The translations under genes were made by a program, and so were the position numbers. Positions 37,204-47,161 of a stretch of DNA of 64,000 nucleotides are shown here, piece by piece. Every line of letters begins with the position of its first letter. The first letter of the stretch is position 1. This DNA comes from Aquamicrobium sp. (GTDB lineage: Bacteria > Pseudomonadota > Alphaproteobacteria > Rhizobiales > Rhizobiaceae). Below the pieces are notes generated by a model. It did no database searches. It was not told the origin of the DNA and saw only the letters and a program-made list of their open reading frames with translations. Location: contig JAHHDT010000004.1 in assembly GCA_019739225.1 (NCBI GenBank), positions 124,001-188,000 on the forward strand, in the 5' to 3' direction.

Positions 37204-37539
37204 ATGGACAACGACGCGATCGCCGACCTCTTTTCGGGGCTCGGCCGAGTAACGATCCGGCGCATGTTCGGCGGCAAGGGCATTTATCACGACGGCCAGA
37301 TCGTCGCGCTCGAGGTGGGCGGCGACATCCTGCTCAAGGCGGATGCCGTCAGCGCGCCGGACTTCGCGGCGGCCGGGTCATCGCAGTGGGTCTATGAGGG
37401 CCATATCAGGAAAGGGCCGGTCGCCATGCCGTACTGGTCGATTCCCGACAGCGCGCTCGACGATCCGGAAGAGATGACGCAATGGACGCGCAAGGCCTAC
37501 GAGGCGGCATTGCGGTCGCGCAAGATCGGGAAAAAGTAA
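37204..37539 (+). CDS. TfoX/Sxy N-terminal domain protein
   Basis: A 111-residue protein consisting of one TfoX_N domain. The core RRMFGGKGIYHDGQIVALEVGGDILLKAD and the later GPVAMPYWSIPDSALDD are typical. The ATG at 37204 starts the domain directly; the frame is open further upstream but overlaps the divergent gene. In gamma-proteobacteria TfoX is a competence activator; the short stand-alone alphaproteobacterial form has no known role. Confidence 0.88.
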   Translation: MDNDAIADLFSGLGRVTIRRMFGGKGIYHDGQIVALEVGGDILLKADAVSAPDFAAAGSSQWVYEGHIRKGPVAMPYWSIPDSALDDPEEMTQWTRKAYEAALRSRKIGKK

Positions 37540-37636
37540 GCCGCGCCCTGAGGCTTTCGCCTGTCGGCGATGGCGAGGTTGAAACGCGATGCAGATCGCC
37601 GCATTGGCGACGGGCTTCCACCTTCCTGCCTTCGTC

Positions 37637-37659
37637 ATCCTCGGGCTCGACCCGAGGAT
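37637..37659. repeat. Short rhizobial palindrome between convergent genes
   Basis: ATCCTCGGG CTCGA CCCGAGGAT is a perfect 9-bp palindrome with a 5-base loop. It sits in the 158-base gap between the TfoX-like gene and the convergent RNA helicase gene. Short elements of the CATCCTCGGG...CCCGAGGATCCA form are frequent intergenic repeats in Rhizobiales, and this one may act as a terminator for both genes. Confidence 0.8.
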
Positions 37660-37697
37660 CCATGCCGGATCGTAGAACCTGCCGCCGGCGGCACGTA

Positions 37698-39269
37698 TCA
37701 GACCCGTGCGGGAATCTTCATGAACGCCGGCATGTCGTCGCCGAAGCCGATCGGCGAGGGCTCGTCGTCATCGCGCCGCCAATTGTTGTTGCGGCCGCCG
37801 CGCTCGCGCCGGTTGTCGTCCTCGCGCTGGCGTGGCTGTTCCGGCTTCGCCTTGCGTTCGGCGTTGTCCGCCTTGATCGCCTCGCGACGCGCCTGCTTTT
37901 CTTCGACGGGCGCTTCTTCTGCCACCTGAACGGGGGCGGCGACGGTCTCGTCGGCTTCGCTGCGGCGGGCGCGCTTTTCGCCGCGCGGCTTGCGCTCGCC
38001 GGACGATGCCCTGCCGCGTTCGCGGCCCTTGCCGCGGTCCCGACGGGGTGCTTCATCCTCGGCGTCGTCCTGGGCGACTGTCGAGAGGTCTCCGTCCATC
38101 CACTCGATCTCCTTGCCGATCAGCTTCTCGATCGCATCGAGGTACTTGCCATCGGAGCGTGTCACGATCGTGAAGGACTTGCCGGAACGTCCCGCGCGGC
38201 CGGTGCGGCCGATACGGTGGACATAGTCTTCGGCATGGATGGGCACGTCGAAATTGAAGACGTGGCTGACGTCGGGAATGTCGAGACCGCGAGCGGCCAC
38301 GTCCGACGCCACCAGCAGCTTCAGCTTGCCTTCGCGGAACGCCGCCAGCATCGCCATGCGCGCGCGCTGGTCCATGTCGCCGTGCAGTGCCCCGGCATCG
38401 AAATCATGCTTCACCAGCGAGCGGAAGAGCTCGGAAACGTCGACCTTGCGATTGCAGAAGATGATCGCGTTCTTGAGTTCGTCTTCCTCGGCGCGGATCA
38501 GCTTGCGCAGGGTTTCGCGCTTGTCCCAGCCCTTCGACTTCGACTTCACGAGCCGCTGGACGATGTTGACCCCGGTGGAAGCGGCCTTCGAGACCTCGAT
38601 GCGCACCGGCGCCTGCAGGAACTGCTCGGTCAGCTTGGTGATCTCGGGCGGCATCGTCGCCGAGAAGAAAAGCGTCTGCCGCGTGAACGGGATCAGCTTC
38701 GCAATGCGTTCGATGTCGGGAATGAAGCCCATGTCGAGCATCCGGTCCGCCTCGTCGATGACGAGAATGTCGACACCGGTCAGCAGCAGCTTGCCGCGCT
38801 CGAAATGGTCGAGTAGGCGACCGGGCGTCGCGATCAGCACGTCAGCACCGCGCTCGAGCTTCTTTTCCTGCTCGTCGAAGGACACGCCGCCGATCAGCAA
38901 CGCGATGTTGAGCCGGTGGTTCTTACCGTATTTGACGAAGTTTTCCTCGACCTGGGCCGCAAGTTCGCGGGTGGGTTCGAGGATCAGCGTGCGCGGCATG
39001 CGGGCGCGGGCGCGGCCTTTTTCGAGCCGCGTGATCATCGGCAGGACGAAAGCGGCCGTCTTGCCGGTGCCCGTCTGGGCGATGCCAAGCACGTCCTTGC
39101 CCTGAAGTGCGTGCGGAATCGCACCCGCCTGGATCGGCGTCGGGTTCACATATCCGGCGTCGTGGACGGCGGAGAGCACTTTCTGGGAGAGGCCGAGATC
39201 GGCAAAAGTGACCTCAGGAGCCTCGACGGTGGTTTCGGCTTGAATATCGGTCTGGTTGTCTGATGACAC
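37698..39269 (-). CDS. rhlE: DEAD-box ATP-dependent RNA helicase (RhlE type)
   Basis: A 523-residue RNA helicase. All core motifs are present in order: Q motif (FADLGLSQKVLSAV with PTPIQ), AQTGTGKT, PTRELAAQ, TPGRLLDH, DEADRMLDMGF, SATMP, and HRIGRTGRAGRSG. After the helicase core (about residue 375) comes a long Arg/Glu/Lys-rich tail (GERKPRGEKRARR and REDDNRRERGGRNNN), which binds RNA non-specifically. It probably works in ribosome assembly or RNA turnover, perhaps with RNase E. The start is uncertain: GTG at 39269 (VSSDNQTD) was chosen because the upstream extension is unlike the family. nadK lies upstream on the same strand. Confidence 0.92.
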   Translation of the reverse strand: MSSDNQTDIQAETTVEAPEVTFADLGLSQKVLSAVHDAGYVNPTPIQAGAIPHALQGKDVLGIAQTGTGKTAAFVLPMITRLEKGRARARMPRTLILEPTRELAAQVEENFVKYGKNHRLNIALLIGGVSFDEQEKKLERGADVLIATPGRLLDHFERGKLLLTGVDILVIDEADRMLDMGFIPDIERIAKLIPFTRQTLFFSATMPPEITKLTEQFLQAPVRIEVSKAASTGVNIVQRLVKSKSKGWDKRETLRKLIRAEEDELKNAIIFCNRKVDVSELFRSLVKHDFDAGALHGDMDQRARMAMLAAFREGKLKLLVASDVAARGLDIPDVSHVFNFDVPIHAEDYVHRIGRTGRAGRSGKSFTIVTRSDGKYLDAIEKLIGKEIEWMDGDLSTVAQDDAEDEAPRRDRGKGRERGRASSGERKPRGEKRARRSEADETVAAPVQVAEEAPVEEKQARREAIKADNAERKAKPEQPRQREDDNRRERGGRNNNWRRDDDEPSPIGFGDDMPAFMKIPARV

Positions 39270-39458
39270 GTTATGGCTGTCTTTGCTGGTTCGCGAGTTT
39301 GGGACGCCGCCGCACCTGCGCCCGACCAATCCGGCGCAAGGCGCTCGGATACCTGTCGGTGGCGTTAAGGCGCGATTGCCGTAATGTCAACGGCAGCGAC
39401 CGGAAAAGGCCCGGAAATGGCGGCTTTTGACGAGATATGATTAAGCCGTGAGCAGATT

Positions 39459-40232
39459 TCAATAGCGAAACTGCTCAGTGAGGATGCGCTCGTCCCAGGA
39501 ATGGCTCTCGTCGAAGAGCAGCGTGATGGTCGAGCGGCGCGACTCGCGCACGCTGACAGACGTCACCGACTTGACCTCGACATGGTCGGCAACCGCATTC
39601 ACCGGGCGCTTGTCGGCCTCCAGAATGTCGAAGCGCACTTTCGCGTGGTTGGGCAGCAGCGCCCCGCGCCACCGGCGCGGCCGGAAAGGGCTGACCGGCG
39701 TGAGGGCGAGCAGGGGCGCGTCGAGCGGCAGGATCGGCCCGTGGGCCGAGAGGTTGTAGGCGGTGGACCCGGCGGGCGTGGCGACCATCACGCCGTCGCA
39801 GATAAGCTCATCGAGCCGCACTTTGCCGTCAACGGTGATGCGGATCTTCGCGGCCTGCGCCGATTGACGAAACAGCGAGACCTCGTTGATGGCGCGACTG
39901 GTTCGTGGCGCGGCATCGGCGGTTTCGACGTCCATCACCAGCGGCCGGATCGTCTCCGGCGTGGCCGCGGCAATGCGCGCCAGCAGGTCGACTTCGGAGT
40001 ATTCGTTCATCAGGAAGCCGATCGTGCCGCGGTTCATGCCGTAGATCGCGCGTCCGGAATCCATATTGTCCTGGATGGCCTGCAGCATGAAACCGTCGCC
40101 GCCCAGCGCTACCACGACATCCGCCTCCTCGACCCGGCTCTGGCCATAGAGCGCGGCAAGCCGCGCGGCCGCCTCGCGCGCATCGGCGCTTTCTGCCGCG
40201 ATGAAGGTGAGGGCGATGTTCTCGTCGGGCAT
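39459..40232 (-). CDS. nadK: NAD kinase
   Basis: A 257-residue kinase that makes NADP from NAD. The signature VVALGGDGFMLQAI contains the GGDG motif with the catalytic Asp, followed by GMNRGTIGFLMNEY (Asn-Glu pair) and DGVMVATPAGSTAYNLSAHGPIL. The ATG at 40232 begins MPDENIALTF right at the expected beta strand; the open frame upstream is Arg-rich and unrelated. Length is typical of alphaproteobacterial NadK. Confidence 0.95.
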   Translation of the reverse strand: MPDENIALTFIAAESADAREAAARLAALYGQSRVEEADVVVALGGDGFMLQAIQDNMDSGRAIYGMNRGTIGFLMNEYSEVDLLARIAAATPETIRPLVMDVETADAAPRTSRAINEVSLFRQSAQAAKIRITVDGKVRLDELICDGVMVATPAGSTAYNLSAHGPILPLDAPLLALTPVSPFRPRRWRGALLPNHAKVRFDILEADKRPVNAVADHVEVKSVTSVSVRESRRSTITLLFDESHSWDERILTEQFRY

Positions 40233-40388
40233 GGAATTCCGGTGGATGGAACCTGCAACTGGGGCGGGTGCGCGAGGCGTAGCACGGCGCAGGCGCCGAA
40301 GAAAGCGGCAGACGCATGGCATCGCCTCCGCCGCACCTCGCATATTCCCCTTTACTGCGTTGCAATTTATGCTAACCCGCTACGCAAT

Positions 40389-40464
<76 letters not shown>

Positions 40465-40568
40465 TCTTTTTCCGGTTTGCGACACGCTGACTTTCGACGC
40501 GCACCTTGCGGCAGCGTATCCCGGTCTCCGCCCGCCAATACCGGCGTTTGCTATTGCCTTATCATGCA

Positions 40569-40605
40569 ATCGGCCGCCGCGACGGTGAATGTCGCGGCGG
40601 CCGAT
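40569..40605 (-). terminator. Strong hairpin after the subtilase gene
   Basis: A perfect 15-bp inverted repeat (ATCGGCCGCCGCGAC / GTCGCGGCGGCCGAT) with a 7-base loop, 35 bases after the subtilase stop and 105 bases after tRNA-Thr. There is no clear U run, but the stability suggests it ends or protects one or both transcripts. Confidence 0.65.
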
Positions 40606-40639
40606 GCTGGTGTGCTGCGCCGTTTGCGGCGCGGCGGCT

Positions 40640-43600
40640 TTACTGCACGACCGCCGTCAGGCCGGCCGTCTGGCGCCGGCCGGCGTCGCAGCCGTCCGTG
40701 CCGATGGTGCAGACCGTCACGCTGGCCGTGCCGACCACCGTCGAGCCCTGGCGGAAGTGGACGTAGAGCCGGGTGGCGGGATCATAGGCGATCTCGCTGC
40801 CCTGGTGGTCCACGAAGGCCGCGAAGGTCACCGGCGTGTTCGAGGCCGCCTCGAAGGTGACCGAGGGTGCGCGCGCGCCGATGCAGGTGCTGGTCGCCGG
40901 ATCGGTCCGGCAGATCGACATGCCCGCAGGCAGTGCCGAAGCCGCACCGGCAACCGGCGACAGCGACAGCTCGGCCGTCAGCGTCGCACTCGCTCCGGCG
41001 TTGTTGACGGCAAGGCTGGTGAAGCTGCCGCCGCCTGCCGGAACCCGCAGGATGCCGTCATTGCTCGGCGTCACCACGGTGGAGACGAGCTCGACGCGAT
41101 CGCTGCCGGCCGATGGAGCAGGCTGCCGGGCGGCAGGCTGCGAGGCCGGTTGCGAAAGGGCTGCAACCGCAACCTCGCCCGCACCGCCGGACCCGCCAGC
41201 CGAAACACCGGCCGGCCCGTCCTGCTGGACCGCCAGCGGTGCCGCCGCCAGCCGTGCCGGAGACTGTGCCGGAGCGTCGGAGGCGGTGATGCTCGAAGCC
41301 GCGGCTGCCGGCTCGACCGGTGTTGCCTCCACGGCGTTTGCGCCGACCGCATAGGTGCCGCGACCCGGCTCGCCGCCCACGATGTTCAGGCGGATGTTGC
41401 CGCTGCGGTTGCCGTAGCCGGCGATCGCGATCTGGTACTGGCGGCCGGCGATCGCACGGAAATGAACCCGCGACTGGCGGCCGAAGCCCCGATAGTCCTT
41501 GTTGGAGGCGATCTCCGAAAGGTGACGCAGGGAGCCACGGACATAGACTGCGAGGATGGTGTCGAAATCACTGCCCCTGGTGTCGATGACCACGCGGCCG
41601 GTGCTCTGCGGGGTGAAGCGGTACCACACGCTGTTGCGGGCGTTGGCCCAACCGGCATGGATCGGCTCGAAACGCTGGGCCGTCGCATAGTGGTTGGTCG
41701 ACGTTACCGTCCGCCTGGAGCCGACACGTGACGGCGGATAAACGTTCCGGCGCACCTCGAAATCATCGTGTGGCGGGCGTGCCACAGCGCTACCCGTGAC
41801 GTGGAGACGGATGTTGCCGGTTGCATTGTCATAACCCGCAACCGCGATCTGGTACTCGGTGCCGGCCGCCCCGATGAACGTCACTTCCGACCGAAGGGTG
41901 CCGCCACCGGCATCGTCGTTCGAAGTCACTGAACTCAAGGCGTCGACCGAAGAGCCCGTATAGATCGCGAGAACGGTGTCGAAGCTGCTGCCGGCCGTCG
42001 TGATGGTGATCGGACCTGAACTGTATGGCGTGTAGCGCCACCAGACACTGGTCCGCGCACTCGGACTTCTTGCATGGAGCGGCTCTCCGGCCTCCGCCGT
42101 CGCGCCCACGTTCGAGCCCGTCACAGTGCGAGTGGATCCAGCAACCGACACAGCCACGGCGATCCGGTTGGTGAAGTTATCATTGGCCGGACCGGTCGGA
42201 TCCGGATCCGGATCCGGGTTGCTGGCCAGGACGAGCCGGGCGCGGTTGACGTTGATGCGCTTCTTCGCGAGCTTCCCGTCGGTGATGTTCGCACCCGTGC
42301 TTTGCAACGCGGCGAGAATTTGGTTCACGGTTGCATTGGGAAAGGCGGAGCGGAGCGTCGCCCAGGCGCCTGTCACGTGCGGTGCGGCCATCGACGTGCC
42401 GGACAGATAGGCGAAGTGGCCGTGGCGATTCTGGTCGACGTATGACGAATATATAGACGTTCCCGGCGCCACGAGATCGATGAGCGGTCCCCAGTTGGAG
42501 AACCACGAACGCGCATCGCTTTTAGTGGACGAAGCCACACTGATCGCCGAGGAAATGCACGCCGGAGCACTGACCGACGAACTGTAGGCCTCATTGCCTG
42601 CCGAAACGACTGTCGCGATGTTGGCCGCCTTGAGCTGGTCAATGATCGGCTTGCGTGAATCGTTTTCGCAATAGCTGTCATGCTGCCCGCCGCCCAGGCT
42701 CATGTTCACTGCGGCGATATCGTAGGTGTTGCGCAGGGCGTAGACCCGCTCCAGGCCTTTGATCTGGTCACTCGTGTAGGAGAGGATGCAGCTCAGGAAA
42801 CCGGACGGCAGATTATCGCATCGCTCCTCGGGAAACTCGGAAAAGACGTTTATCGAGATGATCCGCGCGTCGCGTGCGACCCCGTTGGTAGGGGGCTGTG
42901 GTTGGAACGCCGCATTGAAGCCTGCGGCAATGCCCGAGACGTGCGTGCCGTGGCCGCAACCGTAGAGGATGGAAACCGTGCAGTCGTCGCCCGATCCCGG
43001 CTCCGTCGTGTCCTGACCGCCCGGACAGGCGTTCACCGAACCATCCTCGGGAACGCTTGAATTGTAGCAGGCTTCCGAAACGATCCGGGAAGACAGGAAG
43101 GTGTGGGCGGACAGCCCACCCGTATCGATGATCGCGACGTGGAAACCGTCGCCCGAAGCTCCGGCCGCATACATCGCGGGCATCTCGATCAACGGAAGCG
43201 ATTCCACCAGATGTGGCGCGTCGACCCCGTCTGCCTGGATCATGATGACGTTCGGATCGGCAGCAAATCTGGCGAGGTCTTCGGCGTTGGCAAGAATGCC
43301 GAACATCGGCGAGAAATCCATGCGCTTGAGATTGAGCGCATCGGTTGCCTGAGCGGAGGAAAGCGTGTCCGAAGGCAAGACTGCACCCAGTATCTTATCC
43401 TGAACGGCGTGGATTGCCTTGGTCTGCGCTTCGTCGGCCGCCGCGGGGCTGGCAAAGCTCGTGGCATCCGGCAATGCGGGCATCGCAAAGCGCACGATCA
43501 CCGGCGCTCGCGCCTCAGGATCGGCGGTCAGTCTCGCCCACAGCGCCTCAGGCTCCTGTACTTTCTGAAGAACTACAGCAGGCGCAGCGTCGGCAGCGAG

Positions 43601-43693
43601 CGATCCCGTTGCCGTTACTCCGCATGCGAGCAGCAGGCCGGACGCAATCGCCCCCAGCAGCCGCCTTCGCCAAGCAACCGTATTCCCCTTCAT
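40640..43693 (-). CDS. Secreted subtilisin-family (S8) serine protease with PPC-like repeats
   Basis: A 1,017-residue exported protease. Residues 1-34 form a signal peptide; 40-170 look like an inhibitor-type prodomain. The catalytic domain has Asp190 (HVAIIDTGG), His251 (GCGHGTHVSGIAAG), Asn367 (SAGNEAY) and Ser434 (LSGTSMAAPHV), so it is intact. After a PDPDPDPTG linker come two repeats (about 505-640 and 640-775), each with a W-Y/R-F/Y-T-P block, an SFDT-x-LA motif and a YQIAVAGY-N-x-x-G-N-I-R-L end. An Ala-rich linker and a distinct beta-like C-terminal domain with four Cys follow. It may act on cell-surface or outside proteins. Its neighbour is the cellulose operon, but they are 262 bases apart. 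Confidence 0.9.
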   Translation of the reverse strand: MKGNTVAWRRRLLGAIASGLLLACGVTATGSLAADAAPAVVLQKVQEPEALWARLTADPEARAPVIVRFAMPALPDATSFASPAAADEAQTKAIHAVQDKILGAVLPSDTLSSAQATDALNLKRMDFSPMFGILANAEDLARFAADPNVIMIQADGVDAPHLVESLPLIEMPAMYAAGASGDGFHVAIIDTGGLSAHTFLSSRIVSEACYNSSVPEDGSVNACPGGQDTTEPGSGDDCTVSILYGCGHGTHVSGIAAGFNAAFQPQPPTNGVARDARIISINVFSEFPEERCDNLPSGFLSCILSYTSDQIKGLERVYALRNTYDIAAVNMSLGGGQHDSYCENDSRKPIIDQLKAANIATVVSAGNEAYSSSVSAPACISSAISVASSTKSDARSWFSNWGPLIDLVAPGTSIYSSYVDQNRHGHFAYLSGTSMAAPHVTGAWATLRSAFPNATVNQILAALQSTGANITDGKLAKKRINVNRARLVLASNPDPDPDPTGPANDNFTNRIAVAVSVAGSTRTVTGSNVGATAEAGEPLHARSPSARTSVWWRYTPYSSGPITITTAGSSFDTVLAIYTGSSVDALSSVTSNDDAGGGTLRSEVTFIGAAGTEYQIAVAGYDNATGNIRLHVTGSAVARPPHDDFEVRRNVYPPSRVGSRRTVTSTNHYATAQRFEPIHAGWANARNSVWYRFTPQSTGRVVIDTRGSDFDTILAVYVRGSLRHLSEIASNKDYRGFGRQSRVHFRAIAGRQYQIAIAGYGNRSGNIRLNIVGGEPGRGTYAVGANAVEATPVEPAAAASSITASDAPAQSPARLAAAPLAVQQDGPAGVSAGGSGGAGEVAVAALSQPASQPAARQPAPSAGSDRVELVSTVVTPSNDGILRVPAGGGSFTSLAVNNAGASATLTAELSLSPVAGAASALPAGMSICRTDPATSTCIGARAPSVTFEAASNTPVTFAAFVDHQGSEIAYDPATRLYVHFRQGSTVVGTASVTVCTIGTDGCDAGRRQTAGLTAVVQ

Positions 43694-43955
43694 TTCAACC
43701 CCCTTCAAATGTCCACCCGCAGGAGACAAATGATCGCGCCCTTTTTGCCTAGCGATCCGTGCCCGCTGCTACCATGAGTAGAAGCCGCCCGTTCGGGTAT
43801 CGGAATTGTTTTCGACTATGTCAATCAGAAGATCTTCGATGTCGTCAAAGCATAGGAACCGTCGGCCCCAATCCAGTTTGAAGAAGACGAAGCGATTTGC
43901 TTGCACCGCCGGAAGACTGGTGAGTCGATTGGGCGTGCGTGGGGCAGTGAGCGCG

Positions 43956-46124
43956 CTATCGCGATGGCGTCAGCGCGTCGCGTAACTCGGCCAGGCCTTT
44001 CACGCCCTCGCGCGAGCCGGTCGCGGCCAGCGCCTGGAAAACGCGTTGCGCGTCGTCGACCCGCCGCAGATTGAGGTAGGCGTAGCCGCGCAGCACCATG
44101 AGGTCGAGACGCTCGGGCGCGATGCGCGCTCGTTCGTCGAGCGCGAGCAGCGTCTCGACATAGCGGCCATGCTCGAACGCTCCGGCGGCACGCTGCGCCA
44201 GGATCGATCTCTGCAGCTCGTTGGCCCGGCGCGCATCCTGCGGCTGCGCCGTGGCGGCGACGGCAGCCTCGTCGACAAGTTCGACCCGCAGATAGGCAAG
44301 GCTCTGGCCCCAGGCCGCATCGCGGCGGGTCTTCTCCGAGCGCCCGCCCAGCGCGACGGCAAAGGCGTCTACGGCTTCCATTGGCCGGTTTGCATCCATC
44401 AGGCACCAACCACGCTGAAGTGCGGCCTCCGCCGAAAGGTGGCGCGGGTCGGCATGTGTGGCACATGTGCGTCGCGAGGTGGCGGATCCCGTGGGTTGCA
44501 CCGTGGTCTGCGGAGCTGATGCGGGCGCCGGCTGTGCTGATGCGGGGGCCGACGGCGCAACGGTCTCGCTGCGCTGCTGCGTCGCTCGCGGCAGGGGCGC
44601 GATCGTGGGCGCCCGGGGCGCCGGTTCGGTCGCACCGGTGCCGACCGTCTGGATGCGGTCCGAACGTCCGGCCCAGATGCGCTTGATCTCGGCAAGGCCG
44701 GCCGTGTCGCCCAGAAGATGGCGGGTCAATGCGAGCCCGTAGGCTGACGGCTCGTCGTCCGCATCCCAGCGCAGTGCCGTGGAGAACCATTGCCCGGCGG
44801 TCTGATGCTGCTCCCAGGCCCGCGCATACCAGCCGAGCTGTCGTGCGCCCGGTACGTCGCGCGCCGCCGCCACCTCCGCCACGATGCGGCCGAGCACGTC
44901 TTGGGCAAGCGTGGGTCTCGGCTCCGCTCCCAGAAGGTTGGCCGCGGCCGCAAGATACACGGCGCGGATTTCGTCGCTTTCATTGCGCCAGCGATAGGTA
45001 ATCGCCTCAGCCTCCTCGTGCCGGCTGCGGGCCATCAGCGCAAGCGCCAGCCCTTGGGAGGCTTCGGCGGAATCCTCGCGTTCGCGCGCCATCCGGAACC
45101 ATGTCTCGGCTTCGGCATGGTTTTCCCGCACCAGATAGTACCAGCCGAGGAGCCTCGCGTCGGACGCCGCATCGCCCGCCCTGGCCAGTTGCTCGACCCG
45201 TGCCAGCTGCTCTGCCGGAACGGTCGCGGTGGCATCGTCGCCGCCGCGGGCGACTGCGTCGCGGGCGAGGTCGTTGCGGACCGGCTCGAATTCACCTGCG
45301 CCGCCGTCGGCCGTGCGCTCGAGCGCCAGCAACTCGTCGAGCAGAGGCGGCGTGAGTTGCTGGCTCGCATTCTGGATCGTTGCCAGGCGCTCCTGCGGGG
45401 TGTCGCAACTGTCCAGAATATAGCGATAGGCGTCACGGGCGCGCGTTTGCCGGTCTGTCTGGGCGAAAGCTTCGGCGACGCGCCAAAGCACGTCGACCTC
45501 GCCGCAGGTCAGAAGCTGCGGGTTCTCGGATCCGACACGGATGACCGTTTCGTACTGGTCGATCTCGGATGCGTTGACCAGCCGTTCGCGCGCTTCGGCC
45601 AGCGCCAGCCGGTCGAGCAGATCCTGCGGCGGCTGCCAGTTCGCCTCGTCGCTCCGGCGCTCGGCGATGGCCTCGCGGGCGGCCGCAAGGCGACCTTCCG
45701 AATAAAGCTGCCACATGGCTTCCAGCCGCTCATCGACGTTGACGGGCACTGCAAGCGGGTCGGCAGGCGGCGTCCATTGCGGATAGAGAGCCCGCAGGCG
45801 TGCGATTTCGATCTCGAGCCGCTTCGTGTCGCCCTGGCGGGCGAAATAGCGCAATGCGGACTCGTCCACCTCCTGCGGCGTGTCAGGCGCAGTGTTGGCC
45901 CCACTGGCCTGAGCCTGAATCAGCGCCGGCGGCATCTGTTCGCCGGCGGTGGGAACCTCCTGCACCGGGAATGGCGCAGCCACGGTGTCTGTGGTTTCGC
46001 CGGAAATGTGGTCGTCGTTGATTGGCCAGTGGTGCTGCGCGTGCGCAATCGCCACGCCGCCAACCACGGCGGCGAAGAAGCCTGCGAGGCATGTCCTGCC
46101 AAGTACGAGAGCGGCTACAGGCAT
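43956..46124 (-). CDS. bcsK: TPR-rich cellulose operon protein (BcsK-like)
   Basis: A 722-residue exported protein made almost wholly of TPR/Sel1-like helical pairs. Residues 1-29 are a signal peptide ending AHAQ. A variable Pro/Ala/Thr linker (around residues 490-540) separates an N-terminal from a C-terminal helical part. There is no porin-like C-terminus, so it is not a full BcsC. Its start overlaps the bcsZ stop by 10 bases, so it belongs to the cellulose operon. In bcsN-type (class III) operons of Agrobacterium and kin a TPR protein is called BcsK and is thought to scaffold the export machine; I assign the name by position and architecture, not by close sequence recall. Confidence 0.72.
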   Translation of the reverse strand: MPVAALVLGRTCLAGFFAAVVGGVAIAHAQHHWPINDDHISGETTDTVAAPFPVQEVPTAGEQMPPALIQAQASGANTAPDTPQEVDESALRYFARQGDTKRLEIEIARLRALYPQWTPPADPLAVPVNVDERLEAMWQLYSEGRLAAAREAIAERRSDEANWQPPQDLLDRLALAEARERLVNASEIDQYETVIRVGSENPQLLTCGEVDVLWRVAEAFAQTDRQTRARDAYRYILDSCDTPQERLATIQNASQQLTPPLLDELLALERTADGGAGEFEPVRNDLARDAVARGGDDATATVPAEQLARVEQLARAGDAASDARLLGWYYLVRENHAEAETWFRMAREREDSAEASQGLALALMARSRHEEAEAITYRWRNESDEIRAVYLAAAANLLGAEPRPTLAQDVLGRIVAEVAAARDVPGARQLGWYARAWEQHQTAGQWFSTALRWDADDEPSAYGLALTRHLLGDTAGLAEIKRIWAGRSDRIQTVGTGATEPAPRAPTIAPLPRATQQRSETVAPSAPASAQPAPASAPQTTVQPTGSATSRRTCATHADPRHLSAEAALQRGWCLMDANRPMEAVDAFAVALGGRSEKTRRDAAWGQSLAYLRVELVDEAAVAATAQPQDARRANELQRSILAQRAAGAFEHGRYVETLLALDERARIAPERLDLMVLRGYAYLNLRRVDDAQRVFQALAATGSREGVKGLAELRDALTPSR

Positions 46125-47161
46125 TGCTGCTGTTCCCCTCTCGCATAGGACAGCCCGAGCAGATGCAATGTCGAGGGATAGTACGCAGTCGGCGCGAACC
46201 GCTGCAGCTCGGCGGGCAGGGGCGTGCCGTCGAGCACACAGTCGGCAAGGGCGGGGATGATCCGGTAGCCCGCGTCCATCAACTCTTCCTTAACTTCACC
46301 ACTTCTCACATCAACGAGCGCGAGGCCCCCGTTGGCACCGGCAATTCCCTCCCGATAACGTCTCAGCAGCGCCGTGTCGTCCAGTCCTGCGCGCATGAGG
46401 TACAGTGGGATTCGCACTGCATTATAGCTGAATTCGGCGGGGAATCCCTGGGCAGGTTGCGCCTCGTCTGCGATGGAAATCCAGTCCGAGGGTAGTTTGC
46501 GCGCGCCGAACCCGGCTTCCCTGGCGAGATCGAGCCCGCCACGCCCGAGCGCGGGCCAGTCGACGGCTGGCACCAGTTCGGCCAGCACCGGAAAGGCCTC
46601 GAAGACCCAGTAGGAGAGATTGACGACCGGCCCATCCGGCCGATCATCGGCTCCGAACCCAACGACGCCGGGGCGCAACATGAGGCGGTCGTTTTGCTCG
46701 AAGATAGCTTCGTCGGCGAGCGCCGTCGCAATCTGTCTCGCAGCATCGGTGAACCGGGTATCGTTCCATTGGGTGCCCGCGCGCGCCAGTGCATATGCGA
46801 TCAGCAGGTCTCCGTCGGACGCATTGTTGGGGTCGCTTACATGCGGCTCGGCATCGGGGTCCCATTTCCACACGGCAAGCCCGTCGTCGCGCAGCAGTAG
46901 CCTTGTATTGGTGAACGTCCATATCCGCGCAAAGTCGGCCCGGTCGTTCGCAAGCAACGCCAAAAGCAGCCCGTATCCCTGGCCCTCGCTATGCGAAATG
47001 CGGCCATTGGCGTCGTCGATGACGCGCCCGTTCTCGGCGACGAAACGCGCCTTGTACGCCACCCATTCCGATTCCTGGATGGTCGTGTTCGCTTCTTGTG
47101 CATTTGCCATGGCGGGCAGAGCTCCCAACAGCAAAAGCACTTGGAGGATTTGCCGGATCAT
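46115..47161 (-). CDS. bcsZ: Periplasmic endo-1,4-beta-glucanase, GH8 (BcsZ/CelC)
   Basis: A 348-residue GH8 cellulase. A signal peptide covers residues 1-22 (ending ANAQ). The catalytic acid is Glu59 in SHSEGQGYG and the base-side Asp116 in NASDGDLLIAYAL; FSYNAVRIPLYLMRAG lies further on, as in other GH8 enzymes. BcsZ trims cellulose in the periplasm and keeps secretion smooth. The ATG overlaps the bcsB stop (ATGA), so translation is coupled. The same open frame runs far upstream inside bcsB, but that part is unrelated. Confidence 0.93.
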   Translation of the reverse strand: MIRQILQVLLLLGALPAMANAQEANTTIQESEWVAYKARFVAENGRVIDDANGRISHSEGQGYGLLLALLANDRADFARIWTFTNTRLLLRDDGLAVWKWDPDAEPHVSDPNNASDGDLLIAYALARAGTQWNDTRFTDAARQIATALADEAIFEQNDRLMLRPGVVGFGADDRPDGPVVNLSYWVFEAFPVLAELVPAVDWPALGRGGLDLAREAGFGARKLPSDWISIADEAQPAQGFPAEFSYNAVRIPLYLMRAGLDDTALLRRYREGIAGANGGLALVDVRSGEVKEELMDAGYRIIPALADCVLDGTPLPAELQRFAPTAYYPSTLHLLGLSYARGEQQQCL

